From NCBI RefSeq assembly GCF_949987535.1, contig NC_080075.1, positions 8,168,606-8,232,605 on the forward strand: a stretch of 64,000 nucleotides of DNA, written 5' to 3'. Shown here piece after piece: positions 1 through 12,256 of the stretch (positions are counted from its first letter, which is position 1; each line of letters opens with the position of its first letter). The DNA is from Balaenoptera acutorostrata (Eukaryota > Chordata > Mammalia > Artiodactyla > Balaenopteridae). The notes below the pieces were generated by a model. The model did not search any database and was not told the origin of the DNA. It saw only the letters and a program-made list of their open reading frames with translations. The translations under genes and the position numbers were made by a program.

Positions 1-1066
1 TCATACAGCACAACCAAGTGAGATTTATCCCAGGTATGCAAGACTGTTTCAATATTCAAAAATCAATGTAATCACAGGCTAAAGAATTATAATCACATAA
101 TGATATCAATGGATATAGCAGAAAATGCATTTGACAAAATCCAACACCATTCATGATAAAAAAAACTCTCAGGGAACTGAGATTAAAGGGGAATTTCCTC
201 AATTTGATAAAAAATATCTACAAAAACCTACAGCTAATATCATACCTAATGGGAAGAAGTTTGAAGTTTTCACATTAAGATCAAGAACAAGGCAAAGATG
301 TCTGCCCCTCTCACCTTTGCTTTTCAACATCATATTGGAAGTCCTAGAAAATGCAGAAAGAAAAGAAAATATATACAGATTGAGAAGGAAGATTGTTTAT
401 TTGTAGATGACATAATTGTCTGTGTAGAAAATCTGGAATAATTGACAAAAACAAACAAGCAAATGAACAAAATAAAAAACCCTCCTGGAACTAATAAAAG
501 TTTATAGCAAAGTGCAGGATACAAGGTTAATATACAAAAGTCTATTGCCTTCCTATATACCAACAATGAACAAGTAAAATTTGCAATTAAAGACATATAA
601 GCATTTACATTAGTGCTCAATGAAATAGACAAAGCTAATAAGATATGTATAAGATTTGAGGAAAACTATAAAACGGATGAAAGATATCAAAAAGAACTAA
701 ATAAATGGAGAGATATTCCATGTTCAGGATAGGGAGACTCAATACTGTTAAGATATTAGTTGATATATAGATTTATAGGTTCAACTTGATTCACGGATTC
801 ATGAATTTAATCCATAAATTCAACACAATCCAAATCAAAATCCCAAAAACTTATTTAGTGGATATTGACAAACTAATTCTCAAGTTTATATGAAAAGGAA
901 AAAGGCTCAGAATAGCCAACACAATATTGAAGGAGAACAAAGTTGGAAGACTGATAATACGCAACTTCAAGACTTATGATAAAACTACAGTAATCAAAAC
1001 AGTGTGGTGTTGGTGGAAGAATAGACAAATCAATGGAATAGAATAGAGAGCCCAGATATAAACCCA

Positions 1067-1112
1067 TATATGTATATGTATATGTATGTATGTATGTGTA
1101 TGTGTGTGTGTA

Positions 1113-1174
<62 letters not shown>
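1067..1174. repeat. Compound microsatellite (TATG)n(TG)n(TA)n
   Basis: About 108 bases of tetranucleotide TATG units pass into TG and then pure TA dinucleotides, lying within old L1 ORF2 sequence. On the - strand it yields spurious ORFs full of His-Thr and Ile-Tyr repeats. Confidence 0.95.
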
Positions 1175-1178
<4 letters not shown>

Positions 1179-1723
1179 ACTGATCTTTGACAAAAAAAGC
1201 AGAGGCAATATAATGGAGCAAAGATAATCTTTTCAACAAATGGTGCTAGAACAACTAGACATTCACATGCCACCCCCCCCCCAAAAAAGCAAATCCAGAC
1301 ACAGACCTTATACCTTTCACAAAAATTACCTTCTATGATATATAAAAATCTCAATAAAACTTTTTTAAAAAGGAAAAAAAAAATTACCTCCAAATGGATT
1401 TGAGAACTAAATGTAAAACACAAAACTCAAACTCCTAGAATATAGGAGAAAACCTAGATGACCTTGGGTATGTGATGACGTTTTAGATGCAACACCAAAA
1501 GCACAATCCATAAGCACAACACCATAAGCACAATCCATAAGAATTGATAAGCTGGCCTTCATTAAAATTAAAAATGTTTGCTCTGTGAAAACAAATATCA
1601 AGAAAATGAGAAGACAAGTCATAGAATGAGAGAAAATATTTGCAAAAGACACACTGATAAAAGAATAATCTGAAATATAAAAATGACTCTTAAAACTCAA
1701 TAATAAGAAAACCAAAAACTTGA

Positions 1724-2085
1724 GACTTCCTTGGGCGCAGTGGTTAAGAATCCGCCTGCCAATGCAGGGGACATGGGTTCAATCCCTGGTCCAGGAAGAT
1801 CCCACATGCTGCAGAGCAACTAAGCCCGTGTGCCACAACTACTGAGCCTGTGCTCTAGAGCCCACAAGCTGCAACTACTGAGCCCCCGTGCCACGGCTAC
1901 TGAAGCCCGTGTGCCTAGAGCCTGTGCTCCACAACAAGAGGAGCCACCACAATGAGAAGCCCACGCACCACAACAAAGAATAGCCCCTGCTCGCAGCAAC
2001 TAGAGAAAGCCCGCATGCAGCAACGAAGACCCAATGCAGCCAAAAATAAATAAATAAAAATAAATAAATTTATTTTTAAAAAAAA
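1724..2085 (+). mobile_element. CHR-type SINE, long variant
   Basis: tRNA-derived SINE beginning GACTTCCTTGGGCGCAGTGG (Pol III A box region), with a B-box-like GGTTCAATCCC about 40 bases later. The middle holds three diverged copies of a 'caactactgagcc' module, so it is longer than the younger copies in this window. It ends in an AAATAAATA-rich tail. It is inserted in the old L1; the flanks share an imperfect A-rich duplication (aagaaaac). Confidence 0.9.
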
Positions 2086-2825
2086 GAAAACAAACAACCC
2101 AATTAAAAGATGGGTCAAACACCTGAACAGACACCTTACCCAAGAAGATATACAGATGGTAAATAAGCACACAAAAATATGTTCCACATCACATGGCATG
2201 AGGGAAATGCAAACTAAAGCAATGAGATACCATTACACACCTATTAGAATGGCCAAAATCCAAAACACAGCACCAAATGTTGGCAAGGATGTAGAGCAAG
2301 AGGAACTCTCTTTCATTGCTGGTAATAATGCAAAAGGGTACAGCCAGTTTGGAAGACAGTTTGGCAGTTTCTTACTAAACTAAACATACTCTTACCATAT
2401 GATCCAGAAATTGCACTCCTGGTATCTACCCAAATGAGTTGAAAACTTATTTCCACACAAAAACCTACACATGAATGTCTATAGCACCTTTATTCATAAT
2501 TGCTAAACTTGGAAGCAACCAAGATGTCTTCAGAAGGTGAATGGATAAATAAACTGTGGTACATTCAGACAACGGAATAGTATTTAGTGCTAAAATTAAA
2601 TGAGCTATTAAGCCATGAAAAGACATGGAGGAAACTTAAATGCATGTTAGACAAAGTGAAAGAAACCAATCTGAAAAGGTTATATACTGTATGGTTTCAA
2701 CTTTATGACATTCTGGAAAAGGCAATATGGAGGCAATAAAAAGATGAGTGGTTGCCGGGGATTAAAGGGGAGGGAGGTATGAAAAGGTGAACCACAGAGG
2801 ATTTTTAGGGCAGTGAAACTATAAT

Positions 2826-3316
2826 CTTCCTAGACTTAGGGTTACATCCTGATAAGATAAGATATTTTCAGTTCATGGTGGGTTTAAGTCGAAAATGCAT
2901 TTAATGAACCTAACCTATCTAACACCATAGCTTAGCCTAGCCGACCTTAAATGTGCTCAGGACGCACATTAGTCTGCAGTTGGGCAAAATCATCCAACAC
3001 AAAGCCTATTGTATAATAAAGTGTTGACTCTTTCATGTAATTTATTGAATACTGTACTGGAAGTGAAAAAAAGTGAATGATTGTATGGGTACAGATGGTT
3101 ATAAATGTATCAGTTGTTTACCCTAGTAATCATGTGCTGACTGGAGCTGTGGCTCACTCCTGCTGCCCAGTAACACCAGAGAGTACTGGCCAACATAACA
3201 CTAGCCCAGGAAAAGATCAAAATTCAAAGTTCGGTTCCTACTGAATGCTTGTTTGCTTTCACACCATTATAAAGTCAAAAAATCATTAAGTTGAACCATC
3301 ATAAGCCAGGGACATC
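2826..3316 (+). mobile_element. Nonautonomous Tigger-like (pogo/Tc1 group) DNA transposon
   Basis: A block of about 490 bases is foreign to the L1 3' UTR: the L1 text 'cagtgaaact' before it resumes as 'ttctgtatgatactg' after it. It holds the familiar mammalian repeat text with 'catttaatgaacctaacc' near the left end and 'attaagttgaaccatc' near the right end, and has no coding capacity. The family assignment is from memory of the repeat text and is less certain than its identity as a DNA transposon. Confidence 0.6.
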
Positions 3317-3645
3317 AGTGTTCTGTATGATACTGTAATAGTGGATACATGTCATTATACCTGTATACATTATACATTATACAAATTATACATTTGTCCA
3401 CATCCATAGAAAGAGCAACAGTAACAATGAACCCTAATGTACATGGACTTTGGGTGATGATGATGTGTCAAGGCAGGTAGGTGATCAATTGTAACGAATA
3501 TGCCACTCTGGTTGGGAATGCTGATAATGGGAGAGGCTATGCATGAGTAGGAGCATGGAATATATGAGAAATCTCTGCACTTTACACTCAATTTTCCTGT
3601 GAACCTAAAACTGCTCTTAAAAACGTATATTTTTTTAAAAAGGGA

Positions 3646-5935
3646 AAGTCTCAAATTAATAAGCTAACTTTACATCTTAAGGAAGTCAGAAAGAAAGACA
3701 AGCTAAACCCAAATCTAGCAGAAGAAACTAATAAAGATTAAAGCAGAGACAAATAAAATAGAAATTTTTTTAAAATAGAGAGAATTGATGATACCAAAAA
3801 TGGTTCTTTGAGACTATTAACCAATTTGGCAAACTGTTAGCTAGATTGAGAAAGAGAGAAAAGATGAAAATAACTAATATCAGAAATGAAAGTGGGGATA
3901 TTACTACTGACCTTACAGAATTAGAAAGGATTGTAAGATAATATTATGAACAATTATACACCAACAAATTAGATAACCTGGAAGAAATAGACAAATTCCT
4001 AGAAAATGCACGACTTACCAAACCACCTCAATAAGATATAGAAAATCTGAACATACCTTTATTGAGTAAAGAGGTTGAATTAGTAATAAAAAGCCTTCCA
4101 GGAAAGAAAATCCAAGACCATATGGCTTTGCTGGTGAAGTCTACCAAACGTTTAAAGAAGTAACACTAGTCCTTCACAAACTCTTCCAAAAAAAGAAGAG
4201 GAGGAAACAATTTCTAATGTATTCTATTAGAGGTCATATTACCCTCATAACAAAGCCAGACAAAGGTACCTAAAGTACAAAAAAAACTGCAGACCAATAT
4301 CACTTATAAATATAGTTGCAAAATCCTCAATAAAATACTAGCACATGGAATTGAACCACATATCAAAAGGATTATACACCATGACCAAGTAGGATTTATT
4401 CCAGGATGCAAAGATGGTTCAACATAAGAAAATCAATATAATACACCACAGTAATAGAACAAAGGAAAAAACTCACATGATCATCTTGATGCTGAAAAAG
4501 CTTTTGAAAATATCTAACATCCTTGCAGGATAATAACACTCAGAAAACTAGGAATAGAAGGGAACTTCCTCATTATGATTCATGTAAAACCTCAAATCTA
4601 ACTTCATATTCAATGGTAAAATTTTCTCTCCTAATAGCAGGAACAAGACAAGAAAGTCCACTTTCTCATCACTGCTATTCAACATTGTACTGGAAGTTCT
4701 TGCCAGAGCAATTTGGCAAGAAAAAGGAAAGGCATCCAAACTGGAAATGTGGAATCAATCTACCTCTCTTTACAGGTGATATGCTCCTATAAATGGAATA
4801 TCCCAAATAATACATAAATAGACAGAAAAAACCTACTACTAGAATAAATGAATCCAGCCAAGTTGCAGTGTACAAAACAAACACACAAACTCAGTTGTGT
4901 GTTGACAATATACTAGCAAGGAACAATCAGTAAAGCAATTAAGAAAATAATGCCATTTACAATAGCATCCAAAGAATAAAATACCAGGAATAAATTTATC
5001 CAAGGAAATGAAATACTTGTACACTGAAAACTATACAACGTCACTGAAGTAAATTGATATATATTTAAAAAATTGAAATATATCTCGAGTTCATGAATTA
5101 TAATATACAATATTGTTAAGATGGCAATACTATCAAAAGCAATCTAGAGATTCAATATAATCCCTACAAAAATTCCAATGGCCTTTTTTGCAAAAATGGA
5201 AAAACCAATTCAAATTCACATGAAATTACAACTCAACAACAAAAGGCAAACAACCAATTTATAAATGGACAAAGGACTTGAATAGATATTTCCTCAAAGA
5301 AGATACACATATAGCCAACAAGCACATTAAATATGTTCACCATCATTAGTCATTAGGGAAATGCAAATCAAAATCACAATGAGATACCACTTCATACCCA
5401 CTAGAATGACTATAATTAAAATTAAAAGAGAACAAGTGCTAGGATGGGTGTGGATTGAAACCCTTGTAAATCACTGGTGAAATGTAAAATGGTGTAGCTG
5501 CCATGGAAAACAGTTTGTTGGTTCCTCAAAGCATTAAACATAGAAATACCGTATGGCCCAGCAATTGAACTCTTAAGTATATTCCCCAAATAATTTAAAA
5601 CAGCTATGCAAACAAATGTAAATACATGTTCATAGCAATATTATTCATAACAGCCAAAAGGTGGAAACACCCAAATGTCCGTCACTGGATGAATGAATAA
5701 ACAAGTTGTGATACATGCATACAATGAAATATTACTCAGCCACAAAAAAAGAATGAAGTACTAACACATGATACAACATGGATGAACCTGAAAAACATTA
5801 TTCTAAGTGAAAGAAGACAAACACAAAGCTACATATTTTATGATTCCATTTATACGAAGTATCCAGAATAGGTAAATCCATAGAGCAGATTGGTAGTTGT
5901 GAGGTGGTGGAAAGAGAGACCGTTATCTACCATTT
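3646..5935 (+). mobile_element. Second old L1: 5'-truncated ORF2 and 3' UTR
   Basis: Starts inside ORF2 just upstream of the reverse-transcriptase domain (near 3700-4000, text like 'aaagttagcagaagg' in younger copies) and runs through RT ('gaccaagtaggatttattcc' at 4383) to the C-terminal region near 5250-5600. The 3' UTR reaches about 5935. The frame is broken throughout; the best open stretch is about 90 codons (4523-4792). A deletion near 5230 removes part of the C-terminal half. No target-site duplication was identified. Confidence 0.8.
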
Positions 5936-6461
5936 GTTTTACCTTTTTTTTTTCTTGTATCTTTTGAAACTCTGTGTTGACTCCTTTTTGACAATTTTTT
6001 TTTTTTTACTTTTTAAAAATTGAATCATTACTGAACAAAAAATATATATAATAAAAAGGAACTGTACTGGAAAACCCATTGTGATTGGGACAGAAGCTGA
6101 ATATTAGGGGATTTTAGGAATGAAATGAGACAGAAGGGGAAAAGTAAGGGATATGAATAATTTTAGAAAAACTTAGAAGGGACATGAAAGCCACTCTTCA
6201 GGTTGTCAGTAGCAGGCTGGACTATTTTAGTTGATGAGAATCTGAGGTACCCTGCAGAAGTCAGGACAGTCTCTAACATGGACTCTGCTTTCCCCACCAC
6301 TTAGCTACATAGCTTGAACATTTTCCCATATCAGTACGTACAGAGCTACCTCTCTCTTTAATGAATGCAAAGTATTCTATTGTACAGATGTTTCATATGA
6401 AAATGTTTCCTAATCAGGCACATGTGAAAGAGAAAACCCTCTGGACTCCCCTCTCTTTTTT
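5936..6461. other. T-rich stretch and low-copy sequence, no gene seen
   Basis: Begins with poly-T/poly-A-rich sequence (5941-6060) that may be the tail of the preceding L1. The rest to about 6461 shows no recognised repeat and no open frame of note. Confidence 0.5.
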
Positions 6462-6677
6462 CTTTTTTTAAAATATTTATTTATATATTTGGTTGCACCA
6501 GGTCTTAGTTGCAGCAGATGGGCTCCTCAGTTGTGGCTTGTGGGCTCCTTAGTTGTGGCATGTGAACTCTTAGTTGCAGCATGCATGTGGGATCTAGTTC
6601 CCTGACCAAGGATTGAACCTTGGCCCGCTGCATTGGGAGCACAGAGTCTTAACCACTGTGCCACCAGGGAAGTCCCG
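6462..6677 (-). mobile_element. tRNA-derived SINE (CHR-related), inverted
   Basis: Read on the - strand it starts GGGACTTCCCTGGTGGCAC, has a B-box-like tRNA segment, and ends in an A-rich tail (here 'aaatatttatttatatatt' in plus orientation near 6470). At about 216 bases it is shorter than the main CHR copies and quite diverged. Confidence 0.85.
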
Positions 6678-7039
6678 TGGACTCCCCTTTCTTTTTAACA
6701 CCCCCCCAAATCCTTATTTTATGAAAGAGTTGCCCTGTGTCATCAGTTCCACAGAAATAAAATGTGGACTGCTCTGGGCCAGCAACCTCAGCAATGTTCT
6801 TTTTTTTCTCTTTCATAAAAGAAGAGGAAACCAAATCTCTAAATGAGATCTCCAAGTAAAAACAAACAATATTGGGCAAAGTACCAGGTTTTGTGAGCTC
6901 ATAAAATGTAAAGCACAGATTACACATTATGAAATAGCCTTGAGAGCTATCTTAACTTTTTAATTGTCTGAAAAATAACATTACTGAATATACCATTCCC
7001 ACTGAGAAGTCAGAGGCTGGGAATGAAAATTCCCACTGA
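6678..7039. other. Low-copy sequence, no gene seen
   Basis: Mixed sequence with short chance ORFs in both directions. No domain, repeat or RNA gene was recognised. Confidence 0.4.
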
Positions 7040-7659
7040 CTGCACTCAGGACTTCAGCAGGAAGTCTGCCCATGAGCCTCTGGGAGGCTCACCTGAATAT
7101 CTTTCCACTGGGCCCGCAGGCACCCCCCAATGCCCTGAGTGCTAAATCCATACTTCCCCCCACCCCCAAGTCTGCAGGTGACTCTTTGTGTGTGTTTCTG
7201 AGTGCAATGGCCAGAGTGTTCTAAGAAAATTCAGACCAGGGTCTGTTGGCAAAAGAGAAACCACAAACTTGAGTGGTAGTGCCACTTTCTGGCAAAGAGG
7301 TTTCCAAAGGTCAACCTGATGAGTTGTAAGAACAAGAGAAGGCATGAAAGCTTAAAAATTCCACCACAAGAGGGAGTAAGGAGTGTGGAGCAGATGTATC
7401 CATACAAGGTCAGAGAAAATCTAGATATAACAGGACCAATGAACCCACCTGAAGGCAACTGGTACAGATTTGAGGGGTTCCACTACTTCAGTGCAAAAGC
7501 CACAGTGCAAATCTCCAAGGAACATGAGAAATATCATCACCGAAAGAAAACAATCCTCCAATAACTGAACTCAATGACATGGAATTTTGAGATCTAGCTG
7601 ATAAAGAGTTTGAAATAGCCATTTTGAGGGAACCCAAGTGAACTACAAGAAAACACAGA

Positions 7660-8440
7660 AAGACAACTCAATGAAATGAGGAAAATACATGAAAAAATGA
7701 GAAATTTAACAAAGAGATAGAAATCATAAAAAAGGACCAAACAAATTCTGGAGCTGAAGAATTCAATGAATAAAATGAAAAATGCAATATAAAATATCTA
7801 CAGAAAAGTAGACCAAATGGAAGGTAGAATAAGTGAGCTAGAGGATAGGAATTTTGAAATAATGCAGTTAGGGGAGAACAAAGAAAAAGGAATGAAGAAG
7901 AATGAAGAAAGCCTACATGATCCATGGGAATCCATCAAATGTACAAACATTAAAATAATTAGTATTTCAGAAGGAGAAGAGAGGGAGAAAGTGGTAAAAA
8001 GTTTATTTAAATTAATAGCTGAAAAATTCTCAAACTTTGGAAAGACTTGGGCATCCAATTCATGAAGCTGATAGGTCACCCTATTTTTTCAATTAAACAA
8101 AGAACTTCTGTAAGATACACTATAATGAAAATGTCAAATATCAAAGAGAATCTTAAAAGCAGTCAGAGGGAAAAAAGATTATAACCTACAAGGAACCCCC
8201 CATTAGGCTATCAGTGTATTTCTCAAAAGAAACCCTACAGACCAGGAGAGAGTGAAACGGCATATTCAAAATGTTGGAAGAAAAAATTTCCAACCAAGAT
8301 AATTTATCCAAAGTAACCCTTCAGACGTGAAGGAAAAAATAAAGGCTTTTCTAGATAAACAAAAACTGAGGGAGTTCATCACCACTAGACCTGCCTTGCA
8401 AGAAATGCCGAAAGGAATTATTCAAGCTGAAATGAAAAGA
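7660..8440 (+). pseudogene. L1 ORF1 remnant of the third L1
   Basis: Decayed ORF1 (RNA-binding chaperone of the L1 ribonucleoprotein). Open pieces include about 80 codons from 7817 with the coiled-coil end 'MEGRISELEDRNFEIM', followed by 'EGEEREKVV', which corresponds to the RRM-side block of the better-preserved ORF1 at 15211. The rest carries stops and frameshifts. Confidence 0.75.
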
Positions 8441-9925
8441 TGCTAATTAGTGACATGAAAACATATGAAAGTATACAGCACACTGGTAGATATACAGTCA
8501 TATTTAGAAAACTCTAATTCTGTAATAGGGTGGTATGTTAACCAGTTACTTTTAGTACAAAGATTATAGGAAAAGATTATTTTATAATATATAGTATATA
8601 TAATATATAGTTATATATTTTTGTAGCTGTATCTACTATAATTTGTTAACAAACATAAAATATAGAAAGAGGTAAATTGTGATGTCAAAAATGTAAAGGG
8701 AGGGAGTAAAATTTTGGAACTTCTGTGTGTGATTGAAGTTAAGTTGCTATCAGCTTAAAATGAACTGCTTTATTTATGTTTTACGTAAGCCTCATGGTAA
8801 CCACAAAGCAAAAACCTATAGGAGATTCACAAAAGATAAAGAAAGGGGAAACAGAGCATATCACCATGGAATGACCAGTAGGCAGAAACAAGAAAAAAAA
8901 AAAATACATTGGAACTACAAAACTGCGAGAAGTTATTAAGATGGCATTAGTAAGTCCTTACATATCAATAATTACTCTAAGTGTAAATGGATTGAATTCA
9001 CCCATCAGAAAGGTACAGAGTGGCTGGATGGATTTTAAAAAAATATATCACCCAACTATAAGCTGCCTATAAGAGACTCACTTCAGGTTTAAGGACACAC
9101 ATAGGATCAAAATGAAGAGACAGTAAAAAGTATTCCACGCAAGTGGAAACCAAAAGAAAGCAGGGGTAGCTATCTACCCGTCTATCACACAAAATAGACT
9201 TTAAGCCAAAAGAGGTAATAAGAGATAAAGAAGGTGATCATATATGATAAAGGGGTCAATTCATCAGGAAGATCATAAATATATATGTACCCAACATTGG
9301 AGCATCTAAATATATTAATCAAATACTGACAGATCAGAAAGGAGAAATAGACAATACAATAATAGCAGTGGACTTCAATACCCCACTCTCAGCAATGGAA
9401 AGATAATCCAGACAGAAAACAGAAAGAAACATTGGACTGGACTCATATATTAGACGAAATGGACCTACAAAACATTTATAGAAACATTCCATCCAACAGT
9501 AGCAGAATACACATTCTACTAAAGGGCACAAGAAATATTCTCCAGGATAGATCATATGATAGGTTACAAAACAAACACTAGCACACGTACGAAGATGAAA
9601 ATTTACCAACTATCTTTTCAAAGCACAATGGTATGAAACTAGAAATAAAAAACAAGAGGACAACTGGAATATTTATAAGCATGTGGAAACAACACATTCC
9701 TAAACAACAAATGGGTCATAAAGAAAAAAAAACTCAAAACAAATGAAAATGACAACAAAACACATCAAAATCTATGGGATGCTACAAAAGCAGTTCTGAA
9801 AGAGAATTTTATAGTAATAAATGCATATATTAAGAAGATAGAAAGCTCTCAAATAAACAACCTAACTTCACACTTCAAGGAACTAGAAAAAGAACAAAGG
9901 AAGCCCAAAGTTAGCAGAAGGAAGG

Positions 9926-10403
9926 TGCGATGGTCCAGCCACCGCAGGGGGTCTTCCAGGTCCCGACGGAGAGGGGTAAGGGACTGAATAGCACCGTGAG
10001 TATGTGGTCAGAAGGACCAAGACAACTGATGGTTGCAAGGTACTTTATTTAGAATTTACTGAATCTTATATAGACAGAAGAGGAACTCATTATTAGACAA
10101 TAATCCCATGGAATTGCTTATCGTCTCAGTTCAGTCACTACCACGGAGGTCAACAAGTTTACAACAACTATCCTTGAACGTTATCTTCCCTTAACCAGGC
10201 TCACACACAGCCCCCAGCCATAAGGAACAACCAGGACTCCCAGTTCCCTGAAGTCTCCTGGCTTGAGATAGCTTTGCTAATCTCTTTTACATTCCTCAGG
10301 TCTGGGAAAAAGAGTGCATTCCAAGGTAAGGGCTTTGCTTTTTGTGAGAGACATACTGTCTCCTCCAGGAGTTACCTCTGGCTAAGACTGCATGCCTCCC
10401 ACA
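9926..10403 (-). mobile_element. Solo ERV LTR (class II-like) with 6-bp target duplication
   Basis: A 478-bp block with TG...CA ends lies in L1 ORF2, flanked by the direct repeat GGAAGG (9920-9925 and 10404-10409). On the - strand it carries a TATA box (TATATAAG, 10065-10072) and an AATAAA poly(A) signal (10044-10049) followed by a G/C-rich U5-like end, which sets its orientation. A six-base duplication is usual for class II (betaretrovirus-like) ERVs. No internal viral genes remain, as expected after LTR-LTR recombination. Confidence 0.85.
10044..10072 (-). promoter_or_regulatory. LTR TATA box and poly(A) signal
   Basis: On the - strand TATATAAG (10065-10072) is followed about 16 bases later by AATAAA (10044-10049), an arrangement seen in LTRs with a short R region. 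Activity is not known. Confidence 0.55.
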
Positions 10404-11345
10404 GGAAGGAAATAAAGATCAGAGTGGAAAATAATGAAGTAGAGAAAAGATTAACAAAACTAAGAACTCAGTTTTTGATAACAAAAATGAAACTGACAAA
10501 CTTTTAACTAGACTAAGAGACTATTATGAATACTTATATGCCAGCAAATTGGGTACCTAGAAGAAACAGATAAATTTCTAGAAACATACAACCGACCAAG
10601 ACAATCAGGAAATAGAAAATCTGAACAGACCAATAATGCAAGTAAGGCAATTGAATCAGTAATCAAGAGCTGTCCAACACAGACAAATCTAGGACCAAAT
10701 AGCTCTACTGGTGAATTCTACCAAACATATAAAGGAGAATTAATGCCAATCCTTCTCAAACTTTTCAAAAAATAAAATCAAAGAAGAATCACTTCCAAAT
10801 TCATTTTATGAAGCTACCATTACCCTGATAACAAAGCCAGATAAGGACACTACAAGAAAAAACTATAAACCAATATCCCTTATAAATATACATACAGAAA
10901 TTCTCAACAAAGTATTAAGAAATCTAATTCAACAACACATTAAAAGGGTCATACACCATGACCAAGTGGGATTTATCCCTGGGATGCAAGGATGGTTCAA
11001 AATATGTAAATCAATAAATGTGATACACCACATTAAAAGAATGAAAGATAAAAATCATATGATCATCTCAATTGATGCAGAAAAAGCATTCAACAAAATA
11101 CATTTTTTCAAGATAAAATCTCAACAAGTTATTTATAGAAGGAATGTACCTCAACATAATAAAGGCCATATATGACAAGCCCACAGCCAACATCATAATC
11201 AGTGGTGGAAGATTGAAAGTTTTTCCTGTAAGATCAGGAACAAGACAAGGATGCCCACACTCACCACTCTTATTCAACATAGTACTAGAAGTCCCAGCTA
11301 GAGCAATTATGCAAGAAATAAAAAGGCATTCATTGAAAAAGGAAG

Positions 11346-12256
11346 TGCCGAGATTGGTTCAAGATGGCGGAGTAGAAGGACGTGCTCTCATTCCCTCTTG
11401 CAAGAGCACCGGAATCACAACTAACTGCTGAACAATCATCAACAGAAAGACACTGGAACTCACCAAAAAAGATACCCCACATCCAAAGACAAAAGAGAAG
11501 CCACAATGAGACGGTAGGAGGGGCACAATCACAAGTAAATCAAATCCCATAACTGCTGGGTGGGTGACTCACAAACTGGAGAACACTTATACCACAGAAG
11601 TCCACCCACTGGAGTGAAGGTTCTGAGCCCCACATCAGGCTTCCCAGCCTGGGGGTCCAGCAATGGGAGGAGGAATTCCTAGAGAATCAGACTTTGAAGG
11701 CTAGCGGGATTTGATTGCAGGACGTTGACAGGACTGGGGGAAACAGAGACTCCACTCTTGGGGGGCACACACAAAGTAGTGTGCACATTGGGACCCAGGG
11801 GAAGGAGCAGTGACGCCATAGGAGACTGAGCCAGACCTGCCTGCTAGTGTTGGAGGGTCTCCTGCAGAGGCGGGGAGTGGCTTTGTCTCACAGTGAGGAC
11901 AAGGACACTGGCAGCAAAAGTTCTGGGAAGTACTCCTTGGCATGAACCCTCTCAGCGTCTGCCATTAGCCCCACCAAACAGCCTGGGTAGGCTCCAGTGT
12001 TGGGTCACCTCACGCCAAATAACCAACAGGGAAGGAACTCAGCCCCACCCATCAACAGACCAGTGGATTAAAGTTTTACTGAGCTCTGCCTACCAGAGCA
12101 ACAGCCAGCTCTACCCACCACCAGTCCCTCCCATCAGGAAACTTGCACAAGCCTCTTAGATAGCCTCATCCACCAGAGAGCAGACAGCAGAAGCAAGAAG
12201 AACTACAATCCTGCAGGCTGTGGAACAAAAACCACATTCACAGAAAGACAGACAAA
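11346..12256 (+). promoter_or_regulatory. L1 5' UTR with YY1-like site
   Basis: About 910 bases of G/C-richer sequence precede ORF1. Near its very start is TCAAGATGGCGG (11359-11370), matching the YY1 core AAGATGGC found at the same place (about +13) in primate L1 promoters, where YY1 sets the transcription start. By analogy this is the internal Pol II promoter of the element. Chance ORFs here (for example 11893-12159) are not considered genes. Confidence 0.7.

Larger units (their letters stand above)
1..3645 (+). mobile_element. Old L1 (LINE-1): ORF2 remnant plus 3' UTR, 5' end outside the window
   Basis: A decayed LINE-1. The first 60 bases match the reverse-transcriptase region around the 'QVGFIPG' block. 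Later blocks of ORF2 follow in order: the region before a (TG/TA)n tract, the 'AKSIPWNRIE'-like block near 1020-1060, and the C-terminal cysteine/histidine region near 2200-2560. The reading frame is broken by many stops and indels. Bases from about 2640 onward are 3' UTR, typified by the 'gatgatgatgtgtcaa' stretch near 3457, and the element ends near 3645 in an A/T-rich tail. It is interrupted by a microsatellite, a CHR SINE (1724-2085) and a DNA transposon (about 2826-3316). The divergence suggests an ancient L1M-class copy. The subfamily name is not asserted. Confidence 0.85.
8941..11345 (+). pseudogene. L1 ORF2 remnant, N-terminal part (third L1)
   Basis: The ATG at 8941 opens an endonuclease-like N terminus (Pro-Tyr-Ile-Ser-Ile-Ile-Thr-Leu...) that soon hits stops. 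Endonuclease and linker text continues to 9925, is split by a solo LTR, and resumes with RT text such as 'gaccaagtgggatttatccc' near 10961. It is cut at 11345 by the insertion of a full-length L1. Not functional. Confidence 0.8.

Noticed and set aside
974..1423. 149-codon minus-strand ORF with His-Thr and Ile-Tyr runs
   Set aside because: It is a translation of the (TG/TA)n microsatellite plus antisense L1 text.
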